This document shows, piece after piece, positions 1 through 6,305 of a stretch of 20,132 nucleotides of DNA. This stretch comes from Calidifontimicrobium sp964618555 (GTDB taxonomy: Bacteria; Pseudomonadota; Gammaproteobacteria; Burkholderiales; Burkholderiaceae_C): assembly GCA_964618555.1 (NCBI GenBank), contig CAZUBF010000052.1, positions 1-20,132 on the forward strand, given 5' to 3'. Each line of letters opens with the position of its first letter. Position 1 is the stretch's first letter. A program made the position numbers and the translations under genes. The notes below the pieces were generated by a model that saw nothing but the letters and a program-made list of their open reading frames with translations, did not search any database and was not told the origin of the DNA.

Positions 1-1523
1 CGCGTGTCGCGCGGGTCGATGATGCCGTCGTCCCACAGCCGCGCGGTGCCGAACAGCGCCGTCGACTCGTGCTCGAGACGCTTGCGCAGCTGCTCGCTCA
101 TCGCAGCCAGCGCGTCGTCGTTCGCCGGCAGGCCCAGGCGCTCGAGCTTGGCGCGGTTGACGATGTCCATCACCATCGCCGCCTGGGGGCCGCCCATCAC
201 CGCGGTGCGCGCGCTCGGCCACGCAAAGATGAAGCGCGGGTCGAAGCCGCGGCCGCACATGCCGTAGTTGCCGGCGCCGTACGAGCCGCCCAGCACGACG
301 GTGAACTTCGGCACGCGCGCGTTGGCCACCGCCTGGATCATCTTGCTGCCGTGTTTGATCGCGCCCTTGCGCTCCGCTTCGGAGCCGACCATGTAGCCGG
401 TCGTGTTCTGCAGGAACACCAGCGGCGTGCCCGACTGGTCGCACAGCTGCATGAACTGCGCCGCCTTCACCGAGCCCTCGGGCTGGATCGGGCCGTTGTT
501 GCCGATCAGGCCCACCGGGTGACCGTGGATGCGCGCATGGCCGCACACGGTGTCGGCGCCGTAGACCGCCTTGAACTCGAGGAAGTCCGAGCCGTCGACG
601 AGGCGCGCGACCACCTCGCGGCAGTCGTACGGCGCACGCTCGTCGGCGGGCACGACGCCGATCAGCTCGTCGGCGGGGTACAGCGGCTCGGGCGCGGCCG
701 CGCGCGGCGGCACCGTGTCCCAGTGCAGCTTGTCGAGCAGCTCGCGCGCGATCGCGATCGCATGCGCGTCGTTGTCGGCCAGGTACTCGCCGAGCCCGGT
801 GACCTCGGCGTGCAGCGCGGCGCCGCCCAGATCGTCCTCGCTGGCGTCCTCGCCGATCGCGGCCTTCACCAACGGCGGGCCGGCCAGGTAGATGCTGCTG
901 CGTCCGCGCACCAGCACGACGTAGTCCGACAGCCCGGGCAGGTAGGCGCCACCGGCGGTCGACGCGCCGTGCACGACGGCCACCTGCGGGATGCCGGCGG
1001 CCGACAGCCGCGCCTGGTTGGCGAAGGTGCGCCCGCCGTCGACGAAGATCTCGGCCTGGTACATCAGGTTCGCGCCGCCCGACTCGACCAGCGCGATCAG
1101 CGGCAGCCTGTTCTCGGCGGCGATCTGCTGCGCGCGCAGCGCCTTCTTCAGCCCCATCGGCGCGACGGTGCCGCCCTTGATGCCGCTGTCGCTGGCCGAG
1201 ATCACGACGCGCTTGCCCGCCACCGTGCCGATGCCGACGATCGAGCCGCCGCCGAGCACGCTCTTCCTGCCGTCGTCGTCGTGCATGCCCAGGCCGGCCA
1301 GCGCGCTCAACTCGAGGAAGTCGCTGCCGCGGTCGATCAGCCGGGCGACGCGCTCGCGCGGCAGCAGCTGGCCGCGCTGCGCGAACTTGCCCGCCTTGCT
1401 GGCCGACTCGGCGACGACCTTCGCCTGGAGCGTGCGCACTTGGTCGAGCCGCTCGTGCATGCGCGCCGCGTCGGCGCGGAACGCCTCGCTCTTCGGGTCG
1501 AGCCGGGACCTGATGGCAGGCAT
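1..1523 (-). CDS. Acyl-CoA carboxylase, carboxyltransferase (beta) subunit, 3' end cut off
   Basis: This is the biotin-dependent carboxyltransferase subunit that moves CO2 from carboxybiotin to an acyl-CoA, of the methylcrotonyl/geranyl-CoA carboxylase beta type. About 507 codons are visible. Family members are about 535 residues, so roughly the last 25 are outside the window. The N-terminal half carries an ASTAGGAYLPGLSDY stretch near residue 188 and an AGPPLVKAA segment. The C-terminal half has NNGPIQPEGS and the family hallmark GGSYGAGNYGMCGRGF near residues 413-428, then AVMGGPQAAMVMD. The visible end reads IIDPRDTR, as expected close to the family C-terminus. The ATG at 1523 is preceded by GAGG at a suitable distance. 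It is transcribed leftward behind the SDR gene. The partner biotin carboxylase subunit is not in the window and would be expected further left. The acyl substrate cannot be read from sequence; geranyl-CoA, methylcrotonyl-CoA and related types are all possible. Confidence 0.93.
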   Translation of the reverse strand, partial: MPAIRSRLDPKSEAFRADAARMHERLDQVRTLQAKVVAESASKAGKFAQRGQLLPRERVARLIDRGSDFLELSALAGLGMHDDDGRKSVLGGGSIVGIGTVAGKRVVISASDSGIKGGTVAPMGLKKALRAQQIAAENRLPLIALVESGGANLMYQAEIFVDGGRTFANQARLSAAGIPQVAVVHGASTAGGAYLPGLSDYVVLVRGRSSIYLAGPPLVKAAIGEDASEDDLGGAALHAEVTGLGEYLADNDAHAIAIARELLDKLHWDTVPPRAAAPEPLYPADELIGVVPADERAPYDCREVVARLVDGSDFLEFKAVYGADTVCGHARIHGHPVGLIGNNGPIQPEGSVKAAQFMQLCDQSGTPLVFLQNTTGYMVGSEAERKGAIKHGSKMIQAVANARVPKFTVVLGGSYGAGNYGMCGRGFDPRFIFAWPSARTAVMGGPQAAMVMDIVNRAKLERLGLPANDDALAAMSEQLRKRLEHESTALFGTARLWDDGIIDPRDT

Positions 1524-1572
1524 CGCCTCAGTCCGGTCGAAACCACCGTGCCCGCGGCGAGTGCGAGCAAGC

Positions 1573-1660
1573 GGCCGCCGCGGATCCGGCTTCGCCGGTC
1601 CGCTGACGGCGCCCCCTCGGGGGGGAGGCGCCGAAGGGGCTGCGGGGGGGATTCACTTCA
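1573..1660 (-). repeat. Intergenic hairpin repeat, copy A
   Basis: This 88-base unit is nearly identical to copy B at 1716-1804, with a few substitutions and one indel. Read leftward, the direction of the upstream SDR gene, it has a C-rich lead, a CCTTCGG-centred hairpin, a C-run/G-run hairpin, and a 24-base hairpin at 1580-1603. The last hairpin pairs GCGGA with TCCGC and CCGGC with GCCGG around a GAA loop, with one bulged base. It lies between the SDR stop and the carboxyltransferase start. Confidence 0.85.
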
Positions 1661-1715
1661 GTTGTCCATGCCATGCCAAAGGCAGCCACGACCGATGAAC
1701 CGGACGGCGTCGAGT

Positions 1716-1804
1716 GGCCGCCGCGGATCCGGCTGCGCCGGTCCGCTGGCGGCGCCCCCCTCGGGGGGGAGGCGCCGAAGGCGCTGCGGGGGGGATTCAC
1801 TTCA
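1716..1804 (-). repeat. Intergenic hairpin repeat, copy B
   Basis: This is the second tandem copy, separated from copy A by 55 bases. It has the same three-hairpin order; the 24-base hairpin is at 1723-1746 with loop GCA. Its right end overlaps the SDR stop codon (1797-1799). Copies A and B share the TGAAGTGAATCC stretch that supplies the last SDR codon and its stop, which copies C and D lack. There is no T-tract, so it is not a classical intrinsic terminator, though the strong GC hairpins could stabilise or end transcripts. Confidence 0.85.
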
Positions 1805-2687
1805 ACACGTCCGGCGTCACGGCGCGGTGGAAGCCGTCGAAGGGCACCGACCTCGCCTCGGGGCCGAGCGGGAAGATGTCGCTGCCCAGCGGCGCGCCGC
1901 CGTCGATCGGCAGCGTGACGCCGGTGATGAACGCCGCGCCGGGCGACAGCAGGAAGGCGATCGCCGCGCTGACCTCGGCCTCGAGCCCCATGCGGCGCAG
2001 CGGCACGTGATTCTTCAGCTTCGGGATGATCGCCTTCATCGCGCCACCGTAGGTGTCCATGCCGCTCGAGGCGATCCAGCCGGGCGCCACCGCGTTGACG
2101 CGCACGCCGGCGTGCGCCCACTCGAACGCCGCCGTCATCGTCAGGTTGCTCATGCCGGCGCGCGCGGCACCGCTGTGCGCCATGCCGGGCATGCCGTTGC
2201 GGAAGTCGGCGGTCATGTTGACGATCGCGCCGCCGTGGCGCTGCATGCTCTGCACGAACACCTCGCGCATCATCAGGAAGCCACCGGTCAGGTTGCTCGC
2301 GACGACCGCATCGAAGCCCTTCTTGCTGATCGCCATCATCGGCGCGGGGAACTGCCCGCCGGCGTTGTTGACGAGCCCCGACACGGGGCCGTGCTCGCCG
2401 ACGACGCGCGCGACGCCGGCCTTCACCGCGTCCTCGTCGCGGATGTCGAAGGCGATCGTGTGGCAGCGCCCGCCGTCCTCGGCGATCTCGGCGGCGACGC
2501 GCGCGAGCTTGTCGGGCGTGCGCCCGCTGATCACCACGGTGGCGCCCAGCGAAGCCAGCTCGTGCGCGACGCAGCGCCCGATGCCGCTGCCGCCGCCGGT
2601 GACCCAGTGCAGCCGGCCGTCGAACAGGCCGGGGCGCAGCACGCTGCGATAGCCGGCGGGGCGGTCGGTCGGGGTGGGTTCGGGCAT
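1797..2687 (-). CDS. SDR-family oxidoreductase, enoyl/dienoyl-CoA reductase-like
   Basis: This is a short-chain dehydrogenase/reductase of 296 residues, a normal family length. The Rossmann nucleotide-binding motif TGGGSGIG lies at residues 30-37, NNAGG at 107-111 and RVNAVAPG near 196-203. The C-terminal FLLSPGAAFITG plus IDGG segment is typical of the family. The classical YxxxK catalytic pair is absent. The aligned stretch is HSGAARAGM (171-179), which puts Ser172 and Arg176 at those positions. From memory this resembles peroxisomal trans-2-enoyl-CoA reductase and 2,4-dienoyl-CoA reductase types, so an acyl-CoA substrate fits the neighbouring genes. The ATG at 2687 was chosen because the 20 residues upstream are an Arg/Pro-rich tail lacking family similarity. 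It is the first gene of the leftward unit, followed after 273 bases (two repeats) by the carboxyltransferase. The exact reaction is unknown. Confidence 0.88.
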   Translation of the reverse strand: MPEPTPTDRPAGYRSVLRPGLFDGRLHWVTGGGSGIGRCVAHELASLGATVVISGRTPDKLARVAAEIAEDGGRCHTIAFDIRDEDAVKAGVARVVGEHGPVSGLVNNAGGQFPAPMMAISKKGFDAVVASNLTGGFLMMREVFVQSMQRHGGAIVNMTADFRNGMPGMAHSGAARAGMSNLTMTAAFEWAHAGVRVNAVAPGWIASSGMDTYGGAMKAIIPKLKNHVPLRRMGLEAEVSAAIAFLLSPGAAFITGVTLPIDGGAPLGSDIFPLGPEARSVPFDGFHRAVTPDVLK

Positions 2688-2754
2688 CTCGGGGTCGGAT
2701 CGGCGACGGGCGCCCGGGCGCCGGTCGGAACGACGCGGACGGGTCAAGGTGGCG

Positions 2755-2783
2755 ATTAGGCGTCAGGGTGACGTTAACGTCAA
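2755..2783 (-). promoter_or_regulatory. Probable sigma-70 promoter of the leftward SDR/carboxylase unit
   Basis: On the minus strand, TTGACG (2778-2783) is a 5/6 match to the -35 consensus. CCTAAT (2755-2760) matches the last four bases of the -10 consensus. They are 17 bases apart, and the start codon lies about 68 bases downstream of the -10. The MerR operator candidate overlaps the -35 and the spacer. Confidence 0.5.
2769..2782. promoter_or_regulatory. 14-bp perfect palindrome, candidate operator of the MerR regulator
   Basis: TGACGTTAACGTCA is its own reverse complement, with two more flanking G/C pairs beyond a single mismatch. It lies in the control region between the divergent SDR and SCP2 units, overlapping the -35 and spacer of the leftward promoter. 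A MerR-family regulator is encoded 400 bases away. MerR proteins bind palindromes within promoter spacers, so binding and autoregulation are inferred, not shown. Confidence 0.55.
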
Positions 2784-2790
2784 CCCACTT

Positions 2791-2800
2791 CCCAATTGGG
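2791..2800. promoter_or_regulatory. 10-bp palindrome CCCAATTGGG in the divergent promoter region
   Basis: This is a perfect palindrome eight bases to the right of the larger one, in unusually AT-containing sequence for this window. It could be a second protein-binding site. No known consensus is recognised. Confidence 0.3.
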
Positions 2801-2833
2801 GATTACGCGCGTGCCCGGGTGAGCCGGGGGCAT

Positions 2834-2839
2834 TAGCAT
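2834..2839 (+). promoter_or_regulatory. Weak -10 candidate for the rightward SCP2 operon
   Basis: TAGCAT matches 4/6 of the -10 consensus and would start transcription near 2846, leaving a leader of about 26 bases before the SCP2 ATG. No convincing -35 lies at 16-18 bases, which would suit an activator-dependent promoter. Confidence 0.3.
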
Positions 2840-2871
2840 CGCCGGTCTCCTGCCACCCACGGAACGACTGC

Positions 2872-3168
2872 ATGGACCTGCAAGCCTGCACCGAAGCCCT
2901 GCGCGCCAAGGTCGGCGACGCGAGCGGCCTGAACGCCACGCTGAAGTTCGACTGCGGCGACGACGGCATCGTCTTCGTCGACGGCAAGTCGATCCCGAAC
3001 AGCGTCAGCAACGACGACAAGGACGCCGACTGCACCGTCGGCATCTCGCTGGACAACCTGACGGCGATGCTCGAAGGCGACCTCGAGCCGGCGACCGCCT
3101 TCATGACCGGCAAGCTCAAGGTCAGCGGCGACATGAGCGTCGCGCTCAACCTGCAGCGCATCGTCTGA
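2872..3168 (+). CDS. SCP2 sterol-binding domain protein
   Basis: This is a 98-residue single-domain protein of the SCP-2 family, which binds acyl-CoAs, fatty acids or sterols in a hydrophobic tunnel. Bacterial stand-alone members are about this size. The diagnostic C-terminal part is present (residues 76-95): TAFMTGKLKVSGDMSVALNL, equivalent to the family's AFMxGKLKVxGDM pattern. The central ISLDNLTAMLEGDLEP segment is also typical. There is no signal peptide or membrane segment, so it should be cytosolic. The ATG at 2872 follows GGAAC at a usable distance and fits the domain boundary exactly. It is the first gene of the rightward unit, five bases before the MerR gene. It may carry acyl-CoA between the enzymes encoded downstream, but that role is inferred from context. 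Confidence 0.9.
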   Translation: MDLQACTEALRAKVGDASGLNATLKFDCGDDGIVFVDGKSIPNSVSNDDKDADCTVGISLDNLTAMLEGDLEPATAFMTGKLKVSGDMSVALNLQRIV

Positions 3169-3173
3169 GCGCG

Positions 3174-3653
3174 GTGGCCGCACTCGACGCCGCGACCCGG
3201 CCGGCGCGCCGGCGCGCCGGCGGCACCGCGCCGCCGACGGCGCAGGAGGTCGTCGCGTCGCACCGCGACGACGCCACCGGCGAGCTGTTCGGCATCGGCG
3301 AGCTGTGCGCCGAGTTCGGCATCTCGCCGCGCGCGATCCGCTTCTACGAGGACAAGGGGCTGCTGGCGCCGCGCCGCGTCAACGGCACGCGCGTGTACAC
3401 GCGACGCGACCGCGCGCGGCTGGCGCTGATCCTGCGCAGCAAGGCGATCGGCGCGTCGCTGGCCGAGATCAAGCACTACCTGGACCTGTACGGCAGCCGC
3501 GGCGAGGGCCGGGTGCAGCAGCTGCGCTACGTGATCGCGCGCACCGACGACGCGATCCGCGAGCTCGAGCGCAAGCGCGCGGCGATCGACGAGACGCTGG
3601 CCGAACTGCGGCTGATCAACGCCACGGCGCGCGAGCAGTTGAGCCAGAAGTGA
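3174..3653 (+). CDS. MerR-family transcriptional regulator, LiuR-like
   Basis: This is a 159-residue DNA-binding regulator. Residues 1-38 are a low-complexity Ala/Arg extension. The winged helix-turn-helix starts at FGIGELCAEFGI and continues with the MerR signature RAIRFYEDKGLL (53-64), a VYTRRDRARL wing and an AEIKHYLDLY helix. A long heptad-like helix at about 112-150 should form the dimer coiled coil. Only one cysteine (Cys45) is present, so a metal sensor is unlikely. The closest functional type I recall is LiuR/GnyR, MerR regulators of leucine/isovalerate and fatty acyl-CoA catabolism genes. The GTG at 3174 is five bases after the SCP2 stop; no alternative start before the HTH is better. 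It probably binds the palindrome at 2769-2782 and senses an acyl-CoA. Confidence 0.9.
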   Translation: MAALDAATRPARRRAGGTAPPTAQEVVASHRDDATGELFGIGELCAEFGISPRAIRFYEDKGLLAPRRVNGTRVYTRRDRARLALILRSKAIGASLAEIKHYLDLYGSRGEGRVQQLRYVIARTDDAIRELERKRAAIDETLAELRLINATAREQLSQK

Positions 3654-3660
3654 GGTCCAC

Positions 3661-4839
3661 GTGACGATCGATGTCTTTCCGTCGCCGTGGATGAGCGACG
3701 AGCACCGCATGCTCGCCGACGGCGCGGCGCGCTTCTTTCGCGAACGCTGGGCGCCGCAGGCGGCAGCCTGGCGCGAGGCGGGCATCGTGCCGCGCGAGTG
3801 CTGGCGCGAGGCGGGGGCGCAGGGGCTGCTGTGCGTGTCGACGCCCGAGATCCACGGTGGTGGCGGCGGCGACTTCGCGCACGAGGCGGTGATCATGATC
3901 GAGCAGGCGCGCGCCAACCTGTCGGGCTTCGGCGGCGCTCTGCACTCGGCGATCGTCGCACCCTACATCCTGCACTACGGCAGCGACGAGCAGAAGCGGC
4001 GCTGGCTGCCGAAGATGGCCACCGGCGAGCTCGTCGGCGCGATCGCGATGACCGAACCCGGCACCGGCAGCGACCTGCAGGCGATCACCACGCACGCGGT
4101 GCGTGACGGCGACGACTACGTGCTCACCGGTGCCAAGACCTTCATCACCAACGGCCAGCACGCGAACCTGATCGTCGTCGTCGCCAAGACCGAGCGCGGC
4201 GCCGGCGCCAAGGGCACGTCGCTGCTCGTGCTCGAGACCGACGGACCGGATGGCCGGCCGGTGGCGGGGTTCCGGCGCGGGCGCAAGCTCGACAAGGTCG
4301 GCCTGAAGGCGCAGGACACGAGTGAGCTGTCCTTCGACGGCGTGCGCGTGCCGGTGGACTTCCTGCTCGGCGGCCAGAGCGGGCGCGAGGGCCAGGGTTT
4401 CATCCAGTTGATGGAGCAGCTGCCGCAGGAGCGGCTGATCATCGCGGTGCAGGGCGTCGGCGCGATGGAGCGCGCGCTGGCCGAGACGCTCGCGTACGTG
4501 AAGGAGCGCCGGGCCTTCGGTCGCGCGGTCTGGGACTTCCAGAACACCCGGTTCAAGCTCGCCGAGGTGCAGGCCGCCGTGCTCGCCGCGCGCGCCTTCG
4601 TCGATGCGTGCGTCGTCGCGCACCTGAAGGGCGAGCTCGACGCCGCGCGCGCCGCGCTCGCCAAGGCCTGGGTCAGCGAGCAGCAGTGCCGCGTGATGGA
4701 CGAGTGTCTGCAGCTGTTCGGCGGCTACGGTTACATGATGGAATACCCGATCGCCGAGCTGTACGTCGACGCGCGTGTGCAGCGCATCTACGGCGGCACC
4801 AACGAGATCATGAAGGAACTGGCGGCCCGCTTTATGTGA
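3661..4839 (+). CDS. Acyl-CoA dehydrogenase (long-chain type active site)
   Basis: This FAD-dependent acyl-CoA dehydrogenase (392 residues, normal length) makes the first alpha-beta double bond in beta-oxidation and passes electrons to ETF. It contains the family signature AMTEPGTGSDLQA and the C-terminal signature QLFGGYGYMMEYP followed by RIYGGTNEIMKEL. The usual medium-chain catalytic Glu in the YEGT position is Gly here. Glu257, in QERLIIA, aligns instead with the catalytic Glu of long-chain and isovaleryl-CoA dehydrogenases, so the enzyme should be active with the LCAD/IVD-type base. The GTG at 3661 is preceded by a good GAGGT. It lies seven bases after the MerR gene and is clearly co-transcribed. 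Substrate length is not certain; long-chain or branched acyl-CoA is likely. Confidence 0.95.
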   Translation: MTIDVFPSPWMSDEHRMLADGAARFFRERWAPQAAAWREAGIVPRECWREAGAQGLLCVSTPEIHGGGGGDFAHEAVIMIEQARANLSGFGGALHSAIVAPYILHYGSDEQKRRWLPKMATGELVGAIAMTEPGTGSDLQAITTHAVRDGDDYVLTGAKTFITNGQHANLIVVVAKTERGAGAKGTSLLVLETDGPDGRPVAGFRRGRKLDKVGLKAQDTSELSFDGVRVPVDFLLGGQSGREGQGFIQLMEQLPQERLIIAVQGVGAMERALAETLAYVKERRAFGRAVWDFQNTRFKLAEVQAAVLAARAFVDACVVAHLKGELDAARAALAKAWVSEQQCRVMDECLQLFGGYGYMMEYPIAELYVDARVQRIYGGTNEIMKELAARFM

Positions 4840-4890
4840 TGAGAACGAGAACGCGCGAGCGGGCCGAGCGCCGGGCCGCTCCCAAGCCGG

Positions 4891-4928
4891 CCCGCATCCC
4901 CTCGGGGGATCGGGCGTTGTATTCAACG
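4891..4928 (+). other. Two adjacent hairpins in the leader just before the thiolase gene
   Basis: Hairpin 1 (4891-4914) pairs CCCG with CGGG and ATCCCC with GGGGAT around a TCG loop, with a single bulged C. Hairpin 2 (4915-4928) is CGTTG-TATT-CAACG. The thiolase ribosome-binding site begins three bases later. The segment just upstream (4862-4873, GGGCCGAGCGCC) recurs inside repeat copy D at 12446-12457. Possible roles are operon processing, attenuation or mRNA stability. There is no T-tract. Confidence 0.5.
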
Positions 4929-4942
4929 ACCGAGGGGTGGAC

Positions 4943-6148
4943 ATGACCGACGCCTGCATCTACGACCACGTGCGCACGCCGCGCGGCAAGGGCAAGAAGG
5001 ACGGGTCGCTGCACCAGGCCACGCCGGTGTGGCTGCTGCGCACGCTGTTGCAGGCCTTGCAGTCGCGCCACGAACTCGACACGGCGCTCGTCGACGACGT
5101 CGTGCTCGGCTGCGTGACGCCGGTGGGCGAGCAGGGCGCCGACATCGCCCGCACCGCGGTGCTCGACGCCGAATGGGCCGAGAGCTGCGCCGGCGTCACG
5201 CAAAGCCGCTTCTGCGCCTCGGGGCTCGAATCGGTCAACCTCGCCGCCGCGAAGGTGATGAGCGGCTGGGAGGACCTGGTGGTGGCCGGAGGCATCGAGA
5301 GCATGAGCCGCTGGACGATGGGCAGCGACGGCGGTGCCTGGTTCATGGACCCGCGCATCAACGCCAAGCTCGGCTTCGTGCCGCAGGGCGTCGGCGCCGA
5401 CCTGATCGCGACGCTGGAAGGCTTCACCCGAGGCGACGTCGACGCGTTCGCGCTGCGGTCGCACCAGCGCGCGGCGGCCGCGCGCGCCGCAGGGCACTTC
5501 TCGCGCTCGATCGTGCCGGTGCACGACATCGCGGGCCTGCTGATGCTCGCCGAGGACGAGACGATCCGCCCGGGTACGACGCTGGAGACGCTGGCCAAGC
5601 TCGAGCCCTCGTTCGCGATGATGGGGCAGATGGGCTTCGACGCGACCGCGCTGCGCAAGTACACCACCGTCGAGCGCATCGAACACGTGCACCACGCCGG
5701 CAACTCGTCGGGCATCGTCGACGGCGCGGCGCTGATGCTCGTCGGCTCGAAGGCGGGCGGCGACAAGGCCGGGCTGAAGCCGCGGGCGCGCATTCGCGCG
5801 GCGGCGGTGACCGGCTCCGAGCCGACGATCATGCTCACGGGCCCGACGCCGGCGGTGCGCAAGGCGCTCGCCAAGGCCGGCATGCAGCCGAAGGACGTCG
5901 ACCTGTGGGAGATCAACGAGGCCTTCGCCGTCGTGCCGATGAAGACGGCACGCGACCTCGGCGTCGATCTGGACCGCGTCAACGTCAACGGCGGCGCGAT
6001 CGCGATGGGCCACCCGCTGGGCGCGACCGGCTGCATCATCCTCGGCACGCTGCTCGACGAACTCGAGCGCCGCCAGCTGGCCACCGGTTGCGCGACGCTG
6101 TGCGTCGGCGGCGGCATGGGCATCGCGACGATCATTGAGAGGGTATGA
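4943..6148 (+). CDS. Acetyl-CoA C-acyltransferase (thiolase)
   Basis: This thiolase of 401 residues catalyses the last, chain-shortening step of beta-oxidation, or acetoacetyl-CoA cleavage and formation. The nucleophile Cys91 is in SRFCASGLESV. NEAFAVV and NGGAIAMGHPLGATG carry the Asn/Glu and His357 of the active site. Cys387 in CVGGGMGIA is the second catalytic cysteine. All are intact and correctly spaced. The ATG at 4943 was chosen over the GTG six bases earlier because GAGGGG sits at the right distance. It follows the acyl-CoA dehydrogenase by 103 bases filled with hairpins and precedes the bifunctional hydratase/dehydrogenase gene. This pairing suggests it acts as the beta partner of a trifunctional beta-oxidation system. 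Chain-length preference cannot be told. Confidence 0.95.
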   Translation: MTDACIYDHVRTPRGKGKKDGSLHQATPVWLLRTLLQALQSRHELDTALVDDVVLGCVTPVGEQGADIARTAVLDAEWAESCAGVTQSRFCASGLESVNLAAAKVMSGWEDLVVAGGIESMSRWTMGSDGGAWFMDPRINAKLGFVPQGVGADLIATLEGFTRGDVDAFALRSHQRAAAARAAGHFSRSIVPVHDIAGLLMLAEDETIRPGTTLETLAKLEPSFAMMGQMGFDATALRKYTTVERIEHVHHAGNSSGIVDGAALMLVGSKAGGDKAGLKPRARIRAAAVTGSEPTIMLTGPTPAVRKALAKAGMQPKDVDLWEINEAFAVVPMKTARDLGVDLDRVNVNGGAIAMGHPLGATGCIILGTLLDELERRQLATGCATLCVGGGMGIATIIERV

Positions 6149-6150
6149 CG

Positions 6151-6255
6151 CTCCCCCCGAAGCGCCTTCGGCGCCTCCCCAAGGGTCACGCAGTGGCCCC
6201 TTCCGGGCCTTGGGGCGCCACCAGCCGACCGGCAAAGCCGGATCCGCGGCGGCCG
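6151..6255 (+). repeat. Intergenic hairpin repeat, copy C
   Basis: It begins two bases after the thiolase stop. It has the C-rich lead, the CGCCTTCGGCG hairpin and the terminal 24-base hairpin (6224-6247, AAA loop, one mismatch in the outer stem). The middle module is different: CCCCAAGG (6177-6184) pairs with CCTTGGGG (6208-6215) and encloses two small hairpins, CAC-GCA-GTG and GGCCC-CTTCC-GGGCC. This resembles a three-way junction. It lies in the gap before the next gene. Confidence 0.8.
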
Positions 6256-6305
6256 CTTGACGCGCAGTGCCGCGCGACGGCCGCCGACACCATGGAGCAA
6301 GTTTG

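Noticed and set aside
1528..2121. A minus-strand frame crossing both repeats A and B
   Set aside because: The repeated NPPRSxFGASPPRG peptide is simply the translated intergenic repeat; it overlaps the SDR frame.
69..2759. An 896-codon plus-strand open frame rich in Arg, Ala, His and Val opposite the carboxyltransferase and SDR genes
   Set aside because: It is antisense to two genes with clear family motifs and has the low-complexity composition typical of high-GC shadow frames.
3244..3250. A perfect AGGAGGT inside the MerR coding region as an internal ribosome-binding site
   Set aside because: No ATG, GTG or TTG follows at a usable distance; the bases encode Gln-Glu-Val in the normal frame.
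6177..6215. The cloverleaf-like part of repeat copy C as a tRNA
   Set aside because: It is far too short, lacks a TPsiC arm and anticodon-like loop, and has no CCA end.
6257..6262. TTGACG before the bifunctional beta-oxidation gene as a -35 box
   Set aside because: No acceptable -10 hexamer lies 15-19 bases downstream.
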